Shown here piece by piece: positions 47,938 through 55,659 of a stretch of DNA of 64,000 nucleotides. The notes under the pieces are model-generated. The model saw only the letters and a program-made list of their open reading frames with translations. It ran no database searches and was not told the DNA's origin. Position 1 is the stretch's first letter; each line of letters opens with the position of its first letter. Source of the DNA: JBCCEJ01 sp039030335 (lineage in GTDB: Bacteria > Pseudomonadota > Gammaproteobacteria > HK1). The stretch lies in contig JBCCEJ010000026.1 of the NCBI GenBank assembly GCA_039030335.1, forward strand, positions 1 through 64,000, read 5' to 3'. The position numbers and the translations under genes were made by a program.

Positions 47938-49007
47938 GCCATGACCTCCCGGCAGTGCTCGGCGACGCAGGCGCCTGCGTCCGGCCGCGCCGCCGCGCGG
48001 GCTGACGCGGCCATGCGCGGCAGCGTTTCCGCGTCATCCAACAGGGCCGAGAGACGGGCCGCCAGATTCGCCGCGTCAGCCTCTGCCTGCCGGACCCAAA
48101 CCGCCGCATCGCGATCTGCGAGGTACATCGCGTTGTGGGCCTGATGGTCGTCGACGGCGTAAGGAAACGGCACCAGCAGCGCCGGTCGCCCGGCGGCCGC
48201 GAGTTCCGCAACGGTCATCGCGCCGGCTCGCGCGATCACGAGATGTGCCCATGCGTACGCGTGGGCCATGTCCTCGATGAACGCCGTCACCTCAGCCTGA
48301 CCGCCCGCGTCCCGGTACGCGGCACCCGTCACGTCGAGATGCGCGGGCCCGCACTGGTGCCAGACTTGCAGCGGATGGTGTGTGCTGACTACGGACAGTG
48401 CTGCCGGCACGGTCTGATTGAGATACAGCGCCCCCTGACTACCCCCCAGAACCAGAATTCGAACCGTTCCGACGGGCGGCGCGTACGGTGCGACGCGCAC
48501 GATGGCGGAACGCACAGGATTACCGGTGTGAAACACCTCCCGCTCACCTGAGAAGGTGTTCGGAAAGGCTTCCAGTACGCGCCTGGCAAGACGCGCCAGG
48601 AGCCGGTTCGTCAAGCCGGGCCGCGCGTTTTGCTCGTGGACCAGCAGCGGACGGCCAGTCAACCACGCGGCGACGCCACCCGGTCCCGAGGCAAATCCCC
48701 CAAAGCCCAGCACGGCGGTCGGCTGCACATCCCGCAGCACACGCAGGGCTGACACCACGGCCCGGCCCACGGCGTATGGCGCATACAGCCAGCGCCGCCA
48801 GCCGCTGCCGCGCAGGCCGTGCACACGGATAGTGTGCAGCGCGATCCCGGCAGCAGGCACCAGCCGGCTTTCAATCCCTTCCGCAGTACCCAGCCAGGCC
48901 ACCGCAATCCCGGCGTCTTGTAAACGCTCGGCAACGGCCAGGCCCGGGTAGACGTGCCCGCCCGTACCGCCAGCCATGATGAGTACCAGTGGTGCGGACG
49001 CGATCAC
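47934..49007 (-). CDS. murG: UDP-GlcNAc:lipid I glycosyltransferase MurG
   Basis: Membrane-associated GT28 enzyme that makes lipid II (357 aa). MAGGTGGHVYPGLAVAERL at the N-terminus, GFGGFASGPGGVAAWL, LVLGGSQGALYLN and the UDP-GlcNAc site with ARAGAMTVAELAAAGRPALLVPFP. The frame extends to 49286, but the GTG at 49007 overlaps the ftsW TGA (GTGA) and gives the normal length. Confidence 0.96.
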   Translation of the reverse strand: MIASAPLVLIMAGGTGGHVYPGLAVAERLQDAGIAVAWLGTAEGIESRLVPAAGIALHTIRVHGLRGSGWRRWLYAPYAVGRAVVSALRVLRDVQPTAVLGFGGFASGPGGVAAWLTGRPLLVHEQNARPGLTNRLLARLARRVLEAFPNTFSGEREVFHTGNPVRSAIVRVAPYAPPVGTVRILVLGGSQGALYLNQTVPAALSVVSTHHPLQVWHQCGPAHLDVTGAAYRDAGGQAEVTAFIEDMAHAYAWAHLVIARAGAMTVAELAAAGRPALLVPFPYAVDDHQAHNAMYLADRDAAVWVRQAEADAANLAARLSALLDDAETLPRMAASARAAARPDAGACVAEHCREVMA

Positions 49008-50182
49008 TGCACCCGCCTCGATTCGAGCTCGATGCGCACGAGCAGGCCGATGACGATGCCCGACGCCAGCAGACTGGACCCGCCGTAGCTCATCAACGGC
49101 AGCGTCAGGCCTTTGGTGGGCAGTACGCCCAGATTGACACCGACGTTTACGCCGGCCTGCATTCCGATCAGCAATGACAGCCCGTGCGCGAGATGGGCGC
49201 CGAACATATCGCCGCGCGCAGCAGCCCGGCGTGCAATAGCAAAACCGCGCCACACGACCGTTGCAAACAGCGCGAGTACTGTGCAAATGCCGGCAACGCC
49301 GAGTTCCTCGCCCAACACGGCCAGCAGAAAATCAGTATGCGCCTCCGGTAGATAGAAGAGCTTTTGCACCGACGCCCCAAGCCCCACCCCGAACCATTCG
49401 CCGCGTCCCACCGCGATCAGTGCCTGAATGAGCTGGAAGCCGCTGTCCCACGGGTGCGCCCAGGGATTGAGGAAGGTCATCAGCCGTTCGAGGCGATATG
49501 GCGCCATCAGCAAGATGATGCCGAGCGCCACCGTGATCGTGACCATCCACGCCGCAAAGGTTCTGAGCGGGACGCCACCGAGAAACAGCATGCCGAGGGC
49601 AGTCGCAAAAATGACGACAGTGGCACCGAAATCGGGTTCCAGCAGCAACAGCCCGGCGATGAGTACGAGGATCGAGACCGGCTTGAAGAAGCCTTTGAGG
49701 TCGCTGCGAACTTCTTCGGCGCGCCGCACGAGATATCCAGACAGATAGAGGACGACGAATACCTTGACCAGTTCCGACGGCTGTAGCGTCAACGGGCCGA
49801 GCGCCATCCAGCGGGTACTCCCATTGACCGCGCGCCCGATGCCGGGCACGAGCACCAGCGCGAGCGCAATAATGCTGCCGACCAGCAGCAACGGAGATAT
49901 CCGTCTCAGCCACGCAAGTTCTACGCGCGCCACCACCAGCAGAGCCGTCAAAGCCAGCATGACGTAGATGAGGTGTCGCCAGAACATCGCGAGCGGTGCC
50001 GCGCTGGCCCGCGCCGCGGTGTCGATCGACGCGGAGGCGACCATCACCAGGCCGATTGCAAGCAGTGCGAAGGTTGCGCCGAGCAAGACCTGGTCGAGGT
50101 GCTGCGCCCAGCCCGGCACCGGTTCGAGTTCGGTCAACGGCACCGCCTGCGAGGTGCGTCCATTGGCGATCGCGCGACTCAT
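49004..50182 (-). CDS. ftsW: Septal peptidoglycan polymerase FtsW
   Basis: SEDS glycosyltransferase that polymerises lipid II at the septum with FtsI (392 aa). About ten membrane helices; conserved GSTRWMALGPLTLQPSELVKVFVVLYL and MLEPDF-like segment LLLEPDFGATVVIF, plus the C-terminal GLTLPLMSYGGSSLL. The ATG at 50182 overlaps the murD TGA; the open frame runs further up to 50263 but has no support. Confidence 0.96.
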   Translation of the reverse strand: MSRAIANGRTSQAVPLTELEPVPGWAQHLDQVLLGATFALLAIGLVMVASASIDTAARASAAPLAMFWRHLIYVMLALTALLVVARVELAWLRRISPLLLVGSIIALALVLVPGIGRAVNGSTRWMALGPLTLQPSELVKVFVVLYLSGYLVRRAEEVRSDLKGFFKPVSILVLIAGLLLLEPDFGATVVIFATALGMLFLGGVPLRTFAAWMVTITVALGIILLMAPYRLERLMTFLNPWAHPWDSGFQLIQALIAVGRGEWFGVGLGASVQKLFYLPEAHTDFLLAVLGEELGVAGICTVLALFATVVWRGFAIARRAAARGDMFGAHLAHGLSLLIGMQAGVNVGVNLGVLPTKGLTLPLMSYGGSSLLASGIVIGLLVRIELESRRVQ

Positions 50183-51516
50183 GCGCCAGTCACCTCGCCG
50201 ACCAGTGCGCGAAAGCAGGTGCCGCGCTCGGCGTAGCTCGCAAACATGTCGAAACTCGCACACGCAGGCGATAACAGCACGGTGTCACCGGGACCGGCAT
50301 GCGCGGCCGTGTGCTGGACGGCGGCGCGCAGGTCCGGAACCTCCGTACGCGCCACCGTGTCGGGCAGACTTGCGGCAACCAGTGCCCGGTCAGCGCCGAG
50401 CAGGACGACTTCCGCGACCCGGCCACGCACGGCGGCACCGAGCGGCCCGAAGTCCTGGCCCTTACCGAGACCACCGGCGATCAGCCAGATCGGTCCAGCA
50501 TCGGCCAGCCCTTCCACCGCGGCCACTGCAGCACCGACATTCGTGCCCTTCGAATCGTTGATCCACCGGACCCCGCCGGCCGTGCTGACGAGTTCGCACC
50601 GGTGCTCAAGACCGCGAAACGCCCGCAGCGCGGCGCACATCGCGTCGCGCGGCAACGCCAACGCATCGCCGAGGGCCAGCGCGGCGAGCGCGTTCAGTGC
50701 GTTGTGCCGACCCGGGACCGGGAGGTCGGCCGCGCGCAGGTAACGGTCTGCGCCGCGCGCAAGCCAAATCTCACCGGCGTGGGTGCGCAGTCCGTAGTCA
50801 CCATCCGCCGGCACGCCCAAACCGAAGCGCACCACGGCGCGGCCGGCGGGAGTGGGAACCTGGTCGCCTGCTACGCACAAGGCAGCGCCGACAAAAATCC
50901 GCGCCTTGGCAGCCGCGTAGGCGGCCATATCCGCATACCTGTCCAGATGGTCTTCGCTCAGATTCAACAGCGCCGCGGCGGACGTTTTCAGTGACCGGGT
51001 AGTTTCCAGCTGGAAGCTCGACAATTCGAGAACGTAGGCGGACGGTTCGACGCCAGTGCAGAGATCGAGTGCGGCTGGCCCGAGGTTTCCGCCCGCGCGT
51101 ACGTCCTGTCCGGCGGCCAGTGCCATGTCGCGCACCATCGTCGTAACCGTGCTCTTACCGTTCGAGCCAGTGACCGCAATGACCGGCGCCCGGACATGCC
51201 GCGCAAACAGTTCGATATCACCGATCACATCGGTGCCCGCTTCCACGGCCGCGACGATCGAGGGAGACGCCAACGGTAGCCCCGGACTCAGTATTATCGT
51301 GCCGGCACGCTCGAGCCGCTGCTGGTCCAACTCGCCCAGCACGGCCCCTCCGGCGATGCCGAGCGCCGAGAGCTCCGCGAGTCCTGGAGGTTCGCGGCGA
51401 GTATCCATCAAACCGGCTGCAACACCATTGCGATGCAAAAAGCGGGCGGCGGAGACACCGCTGGCGCCGAGTCCAACGATCTCCACAGGCTCCACGATGT
51501 CGACGCCGGGATTCAC
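50179..51516 (-). CDS. murD: UDP-N-acetylmuramoylalanine-D-glutamate ligase MurD
   Basis: Mur ligase adding D-glutamate (445 aa). VEIVGLGASGVSAARFLHR at the N-terminus, ATP loop VTGSNGKSTVTTMV, LSEDHLDRY, the region WINDSKGTNVGA and the C-terminal LLSPACASFDMFASYAERG. The start is a GTG at 51516, the only start codon in this frame after an in-frame stop; GGTGAG lies 9 bases upstream. That ribosome binding sequence lies inside the small ORF described at 51513-51686. Confidence 0.96.
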   Translation of the reverse strand: MNPGVDIVEPVEIVGLGASGVSAARFLHRNGVAAGLMDTRREPPGLAELSALGIAGGAVLGELDQQRLERAGTIILSPGLPLASPSIVAAVEAGTDVIGDIELFARHVRAPVIAVTGSNGKSTVTTMVRDMALAAGQDVRAGGNLGPAALDLCTGVEPSAYVLELSSFQLETTRSLKTSAAALLNLSEDHLDRYADMAAYAAAKARIFVGAALCVAGDQVPTPAGRAVVRFGLGVPADGDYGLRTHAGEIWLARGADRYLRAADLPVPGRHNALNALAALALGDALALPRDAMCAALRAFRGLEHRCELVSTAGGVRWINDSKGTNVGAAVAAVEGLADAGPIWLIAGGLGKGQDFGPLGAAVRGRVAEVVLLGADRALVAASLPDTVARTEVPDLRAAVQHTAAHAGPGDTVLLSPACASFDMFASYAERGTCFRALVGEVTGA

Positions 51517-51686
51517 GCTTGACTGCTCACCATTGAGTTTATATCCAGTACTGGTTTGACATACAGTTTTTGTACTGTATATTCATCCACCACTGACCAT
51601 TCACATTCGGCACCCGGCACCCACGCAACCAAGAAATCCAAACCCGAAAGCTCCAAAACCGGAAGGTATGTCGGCAGCGTCTTCAT
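51513..51686 (-). CDS. Small 57-codon ORF between mraY and murD, unknown
   Basis: An uninterrupted frame (57 aa) starts at an ATG 5 bases after the mraY TAG and ends in a TGA that shares GTGA with the murD start. It begins MKTLPTYLPV, ends NSMVSSQA, has Trp at 22 and 30, one Cys at 28, and many alternating hydrophobic residues suggesting beta strands. No signal peptide or clear membrane helix, and I do not recognise a family. Codon use is unlike its neighbours: about half of third positions are A or T, while dcw genes favour G or C. No good ribosome binding site precedes it, so translation would rely on coupling. It may be a real small gene or a chance frame in inserted DNA. Confidence 0.35.
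   Translation of the reverse strand: MKTLPTYLPVLELSGLDFLVAWVPGAECEWSVVDEYTVQKLYVKPVLDINSMVSSQA
51549..51592. promoter_or_regulatory. LexA/SOS-box-like sequences
   Basis: TACTGGTTTGACATACAGTT (51549-51568) has the CTG-N10-CAG spacing of LexA operators, with near-perfect outer half sites. A second stretch, TACTGTATATTCATCCACCA (51573-51592), has a perfect CTGTATAT half site but a degenerate right half; from memory it closely resembles the E. coli uvrA operator. Between them ATACAGT (51561-51567) and ACTGTAT (51574-51580) form an inverted repeat with a 6-base spacer, and CCAGTACTGG (51545-51554) is a palindrome. All are by-eye matches. Confidence 0.45.
51556..51583 (+). promoter_or_regulatory. 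Near-consensus sigma-70 promoter pointing antisense into mraY
   Basis: Plus-strand TTGACA (51556-51561), 16 bases, then TATATT (51578-51583). All six -35 bases and five of six -10 bases match consensus, which is rare in this GC-rich window. Transcription would start near 51590 and run into mraY in antisense. There is no plausible plus-strand gene downstream. The LexA-like sequences overlap both boxes. Confidence 0.5.
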
Positions 51687-51691
51687 ATCCG

Positions 51692-52774
51692 CTACCGAAT
51701 CTTCAACGTCGCGAGGCCGACCAGAACCAGGATGACCGTGATCACCCAGAACCTCACAATCACGCGCGGCTCAGGCCAGCCCTTGAGTTCGAAGTGGTGA
51801 TGCAACGGCGCCATTCGAAAAATGCGGCGGCCGGTCAGTTTGAAACTGGCCACCTGCAGTATTACGGAGACGGTCTCCATAACGAACACGCCACCCATCA
51901 CCATCAACACCAGTTCCTGACGCACCACGACGGCCACGACCCCGAGCGCGGCACCCAGAGCCAACGCGCCGACATCCCCCATGAATACCTGCGCCGGATA
52001 GGTGTTGAACCAGAGAAATCCGAGGCCGGCACCGACGATGGCCCCGCAGAAGACAACGATCTCCCCGACCCCGCTGATGAAGGGAAAACCCAGGTAGGCG
52101 GCGAACTTCGCGTTGCCGGTGACATAGGCGAAGATCGCGAGCGCGCCAGCGACGAGCACGGTCGGCATGATCGCGAGGCCGTCGAGTCCATCGGTGAGGT
52201 TTACGGCATTGCTGGTGCCGACGATCACGAGGTAGGTGAGCAGGATGAATCCGATGCCGAGCTCGATCGCGGCATCTTTGACAAACGGAATCAGCAAACT
52301 CGTCTCTGCCGGTGTCGTGGCGGACAAAAACAACACGGCCGCGCAAATGCCCGCCACGATAGATTGAGACAGGAACTTCGCACGCGCGCTCAATCCCTTT
52401 GACTGGCGCCTGATCAGTTTCCGGTAGTCGTCGATCCAACCGATCGCACCAAACAGCAGAGTCGTCAGCAGCACCACCCAGACAAAGCGATTGCTGAGAT
52501 CAGACCAGAAGAGCGTGCCGACCGAGATGGCGACCAGGATCAACGCGCCCCCCATCGTTGGTGTGCCGGCTTTTTCCAGGTGCGACTGCGGACCGTCGTC
52601 ACGCACGTTCTGGCCGATCTGATAGCGGGCCAACCGGCTGATCATCAACGGGCCTACCACCAACGAGATGATGAGCGCCGTCAACACTCCGAGAATCGCG
52701 CGGAACGTCAGATACTGGAACACTCCGAAACCAGAGTGAAGAGATTCCAGTAATTGGGTCAGTTCAAGCAGCAC
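51692..52774 (-). CDS. mraY: Phospho-N-acetylmuramoyl-pentapeptide transferase MraY
   Basis: Integral membrane enzyme that links UDP-MurNAc-pentapeptide to undecaprenyl phosphate to form lipid I (360 aa, about ten helices). Catalytic and family motifs: GAIGWIDDYRKLI, NAVNLTDGLDGLAIM and MAPLHHHFELKGWPEPRVIVRFW. It starts with GTG at 52774, two bases after the murF TAA. Confidence 0.97.
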   Translation of the reverse strand: MLLELTQLLESLHSGFGVFQYLTFRAILGVLTALIISLVVGPLMISRLARYQIGQNVRDDGPQSHLEKAGTPTMGGALILVAISVGTLFWSDLSNRFVWVVLLTTLLFGAIGWIDDYRKLIRRQSKGLSARAKFLSQSIVAGICAAVLFLSATTPAETSLLIPFVKDAAIELGIGFILLTYLVIVGTSNAVNLTDGLDGLAIMPTVLVAGALAIFAYVTGNAKFAAYLGFPFISGVGEIVVFCGAIVGAGLGFLWFNTYPAQVFMGDVGALALGAALGVVAVVVRQELVLMVMGGVFVMETVSVILQVASFKLTGRRIFRMAPLHHHFELKGWPEPRVIVRFWVITVILVLVGLATLKIR

Positions 52775-52776
52775 TA

Positions 52777-54129
52777 TTAGTTACCTGCGCTCGTCAATGC
52801 CTGAACCACACGCTCCATGCCCATGGAGCGAGAACCTTTGACAAGCACGGTCTGTCGGGCGTTGAGCCCCGTAGACAGAAAACCGGTCAGATCCTGCAGC
52901 TCGTTGAAGTGTCGCCCGCCTTCGCCAAAGGCCTCAGCGGCCGCGGAGCTCAACGACCCGATAGTCAACAGCCGCTGGACGCCAGCGCGGCGGATGTATT
53001 CACCCGCCTCGCGGTGCAGCTCACGCGCATCGCAGCCGAGTTCGGCCATGTCCCCCAACACGACCACGTGTTCGCCTGGCTGGTCTTGCAGCACGTCTAC
53101 CGCCGCCCGTAGCGAGGCCGGGTTGGCGTTGTAGCTGTCGTTGATCACGAGACCGCCCGATGCGGCCATCAGCGGCTGCATGCGTCCGGGCACCGGCTGC
53201 ACCGTGCTGATGCCGCGGACGATGATGTCCGGTTCGATACCGAGCGCGATGCCGGCGGCGGTCGCCGCGAGCAAATTCAGGACATTGTGTCGCCCGAGCA
53301 GTGCGCTTCGAATGCGCAAAACCCCGGCCGGTGACTCGACCGTCAGTTCCAGCCCGGTCGTGGTCGCCGACCATTGCGCGCTCAGGTCGGCGCGGTTTTG
53401 CAAACCGAACGACAGTACCTTGCGCTCGCCTGCGAGGTCGCGCCACAGCCCGAAGAACTGGTCGTCTGCATTCAACACCGCAACACCGTCGGCTGGCAGC
53501 GCCGAGATCATTTCGCCCTTGGCATGCGCGACGCCTTCGATTGAACCGAAGCCTTCGAGGTGCGCCGGTCCGCAGTGCGTGATGAGACCGACGTGCGGTG
53601 CGGCGATAGAAGCGAGTGCGGCGATCTCACCAGTGTGGTTAGCGCCCATTTCGAGTACCGCATAGCGGTGTTCGGGCGCGAGGGCGAGCAGTGTCATCGG
53701 CAGACCGAGGTCGTTGTTCAAATTCCCCGACGTCACCAGGGCAGGTGCATCTCCGGACGCGATAGCGCCTACCAGCTCCTTCACCGTGGTTTTGCCATTG
53801 CTGCCGGTAATGCCGACCACGCGCGGAGAGAGCGACCGACGCTGGTGCCGTGCGAGGGCTGCCATCGCATTGCGTACATCATCGACGACGAGAGTTGGGA
53901 CGCCGTAGTCTGCCTGCCGACTGACCAGCACCACCGCAGCCCCTGCAGCCACCGCGGCGGCCACGTGATCGTGTCCGTCGCTGTGCTCGCCCGCCAGGGC
54001 TGCGAACAGCTGCCCGGGCCGGACGGTGCGACTGTCGATCGCGCAACCGTGAAACGCCGCGTCGGGTCCGATGCGGCGTGCTCCCAAGACCCGCGCCGCG
54101 TCACTGCTCAACATCCGCTCTTCAGTCAT
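52777..54129 (-). CDS. murF: UDP-N-acetylmuramoyl-tripeptide-D-alanyl-D-alanine ligase MurF
   Basis: Mur ligase adding D-Ala-D-Ala (450 aa). N-terminal AIDSRTVRPGQLFAALAGEHSDGHD-type substrate region, ATP loop ITGSNGKTTVKELVGAI, EMGANHTGEIAALASI and INDSYNANPASLRAAVDVL. The frame extends to 54375, but ATG 54129 gives the usual length; it overlaps the last 8 bases of murE. Confidence 0.96.
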   Translation of the reverse strand: MTEERMLSSDAARVLGARRIGPDAAFHGCAIDSRTVRPGQLFAALAGEHSDGHDHVAAAVAAGAAVVLVSRQADYGVPTLVVDDVRNAMAALARHQRRSLSPRVVGITGSNGKTTVKELVGAIASGDAPALVTSGNLNNDLGLPMTLLALAPEHRYAVLEMGANHTGEIAALASIAAPHVGLITHCGPAHLEGFGSIEGVAHAKGEMISALPADGVAVLNADDQFFGLWRDLAGERKVLSFGLQNRADLSAQWSATTTGLELTVESPAGVLRIRSALLGRHNVLNLLAATAAGIALGIEPDIIVRGISTVQPVPGRMQPLMAASGGLVINDSYNANPASLRAAVDVLQDQPGEHVVVLGDMAELGCDARELHREAGEYIRRAGVQRLLTIGSLSSAAAEAFGEGGRHFNELQDLTGFLSTGLNARQTVLVKGSRSMGMERVVQALTSAGN

Positions 54130-55645
54130 CGCGACGCCCTCCGGCGTGGCGCGTGTCGGCACTGGCACGACGCGCGAGCGCCGCGCGGGCATGTTCGCGG
54201 TCGTCGAAATCACGCCGCTCACCGTGACGTTCCTGGTACGTCTCGTGCCCCTTGCCAGCAAGTAGTACTGTGTCAGCAGGGTCAGCTGACCGGATTGCAT
54301 CGTGAATTGCAGTTGCACGATCGGGTTGCACGAGTACGCCATCAGGCGCAGCGAAACCGCGCAAGATGTCGGCAAGAATGCCCGCGCTCGCTTCAGTTCT
54401 CGGGTTGTCGTCAGTGATGACTACGCGGTCCGCGTGCCGCTCAGCCTCAGCGGCCATCTGCGGGCGTTTACCCGGGTCGCGGTCGCCTCCGCAGCCGAAC
54501 ACGACCCAGAGTTGACCGACGACACCCGGACGTAGTGCCTCCAACGCAGCGCGGAGCGCATCAGGTGTGTGCGCGTAGTCGACAACGATACGCGGCTGGC
54601 CGCGTCCGCCCAGCCACTGCATGCGTCCGTCCACAGGTGGAACCGCAGCAAGTCGCGACGCTGCTTCGCCCGCTGTCATGCCAGCCGCCAGGAGCAATCC
54701 GAGCGCCGCCAGCAAGTTGTGGGCGTTAAAATCCCCGATCAGCTGACTCCGGACTTCGACGTCGCCAAACTCGCCAGAGACCTCGAGCGTCAATCCATTA
54801 CCGTCGTCTACGACGCGGGTGGCCCGTAGAGCGGCGTGTTCGGCGTCTACGCGAAGTGAGTAGCCGATCAGTTCAGCTGCGCCGGCATGGTGTTCGATCA
54901 ACTCGCGGCCGAACGTATCGTCGCAGTTGATCACAACCGTGCCGGGACGGTATTCGGAAAACAACCGTGCCTTGGTCGCCCCATAGGCCGACATCGAACC
55001 ATGATAGTCCAGGTGGTCGCGGCTCAAATTCGTAAACGCGGCAGCGTGAAAGTGCAGTCCTTCAGCGCGCCCCTGATCGATGCCGTGAGACGAGACCTCC
55101 ATCACGGCGGCCGCGGCGCCGTCCTGTTGAAAGCGCGCGAGGTCCCGTTGAATGGCGACGATATCGGGCGTCGTATGCAGTCCACTCTCGAGCGCATCGG
55201 GATAGCCAGACCCGAGCGTGCCGATCAGACCGCAAAGCCGGACTTGATTCAGACTCCGTGCTACCAGATCAGCAACCGTAGTCTTGCCATTGGTACCCGT
55301 GACTCCAATGAGCTTCAACTGGCGGCTCGGCCAACCCGCGCAAACCGCCGCCGCGTGGCCCAACGCCGCCTTGAAGTTGCGCACCCGCAGCACCGGAACT
55401 CCGTCGAGCTGCACCGTCTCCTCATGGGCCGTCACGACGACGGCAGCACCGCGTGCGGCCGCATCTCGCGCCACCATGCCGGCATCGAACCGAGCGCCGG
55501 AACGGGCGAAAAACACCGCGCCGGGGACGACCTTCCGGCTGTCCACGGCAACATCCGTCACGGCGAGTTCGCGACCGTTGGTGTCGGCGAGTTCGGGCAC
55601 GAGTTCCGCCAGCGAAAAAGTTGGCTGATGGGGTGTCAGTTGCAT
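54122..55645 (-). CDS. murE: UDP-MurNAc-tripeptide synthetase MurE (meso-diaminopimelate type)
   Basis: Mur ligase adding the third residue (507 aa). VDSRKVVPGAVFFARSG, ATP loop GVTGTNGKTTVADLV, EVSSHGIDQGR and the substrate-selecting DNPR motif in ITDDNPRTEA, which indicates meso-diaminopimelate rather than lysine. Two starts are possible: an ATG at 55660 fused to the ftsI stop (TGATG), or the ATG at 55645 with GGAGG 6 bases upstream. I chose the latter for its better ribosome binding site. Confidence 0.95.
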   Translation of the reverse strand: MQLTPHQPTFSLAELVPELADTNGRELAVTDVAVDSRKVVPGAVFFARSGARFDAGMVARDAAARGAAVVVTAHEETVQLDGVPVLRVRNFKAALGHAAAVCAGWPSRQLKLIGVTGTNGKTTVADLVARSLNQVRLCGLIGTLGSGYPDALESGLHTTPDIVAIQRDLARFQQDGAAAAVMEVSSHGIDQGRAEGLHFHAAAFTNLSRDHLDYHGSMSAYGATKARLFSEYRPGTVVINCDDTFGRELIEHHAGAAELIGYSLRVDAEHAALRATRVVDDGNGLTLEVSGEFGDVEVRSQLIGDFNAHNLLAALGLLLAAGMTAGEAASRLAAVPPVDGRMQWLGGRGQPRIVVDYAHTPDALRAALEALRPGVVGQLWVVFGCGGDRDPGKRPQMAAEAERHADRVVITDDNPRTEASAGILADILRGFAAPDGVLVQPDRATAIHDAIRSADPADTVLLAGKGHETYQERHGERRDFDDREHARAALARRASADTRHAGGRRDD

Positions 55646-55659
55646 TGCGGCCTCCACCA

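Noticed and set aside
51668..52402. 244-codon plus-strand frame downstream of the SOS-like promoter
   Set aside because: Antisense to mraY; composition (Asp, Glu, His, Arg-rich) is the mirror of membrane-helix codons, so not a believable product of that promoter.
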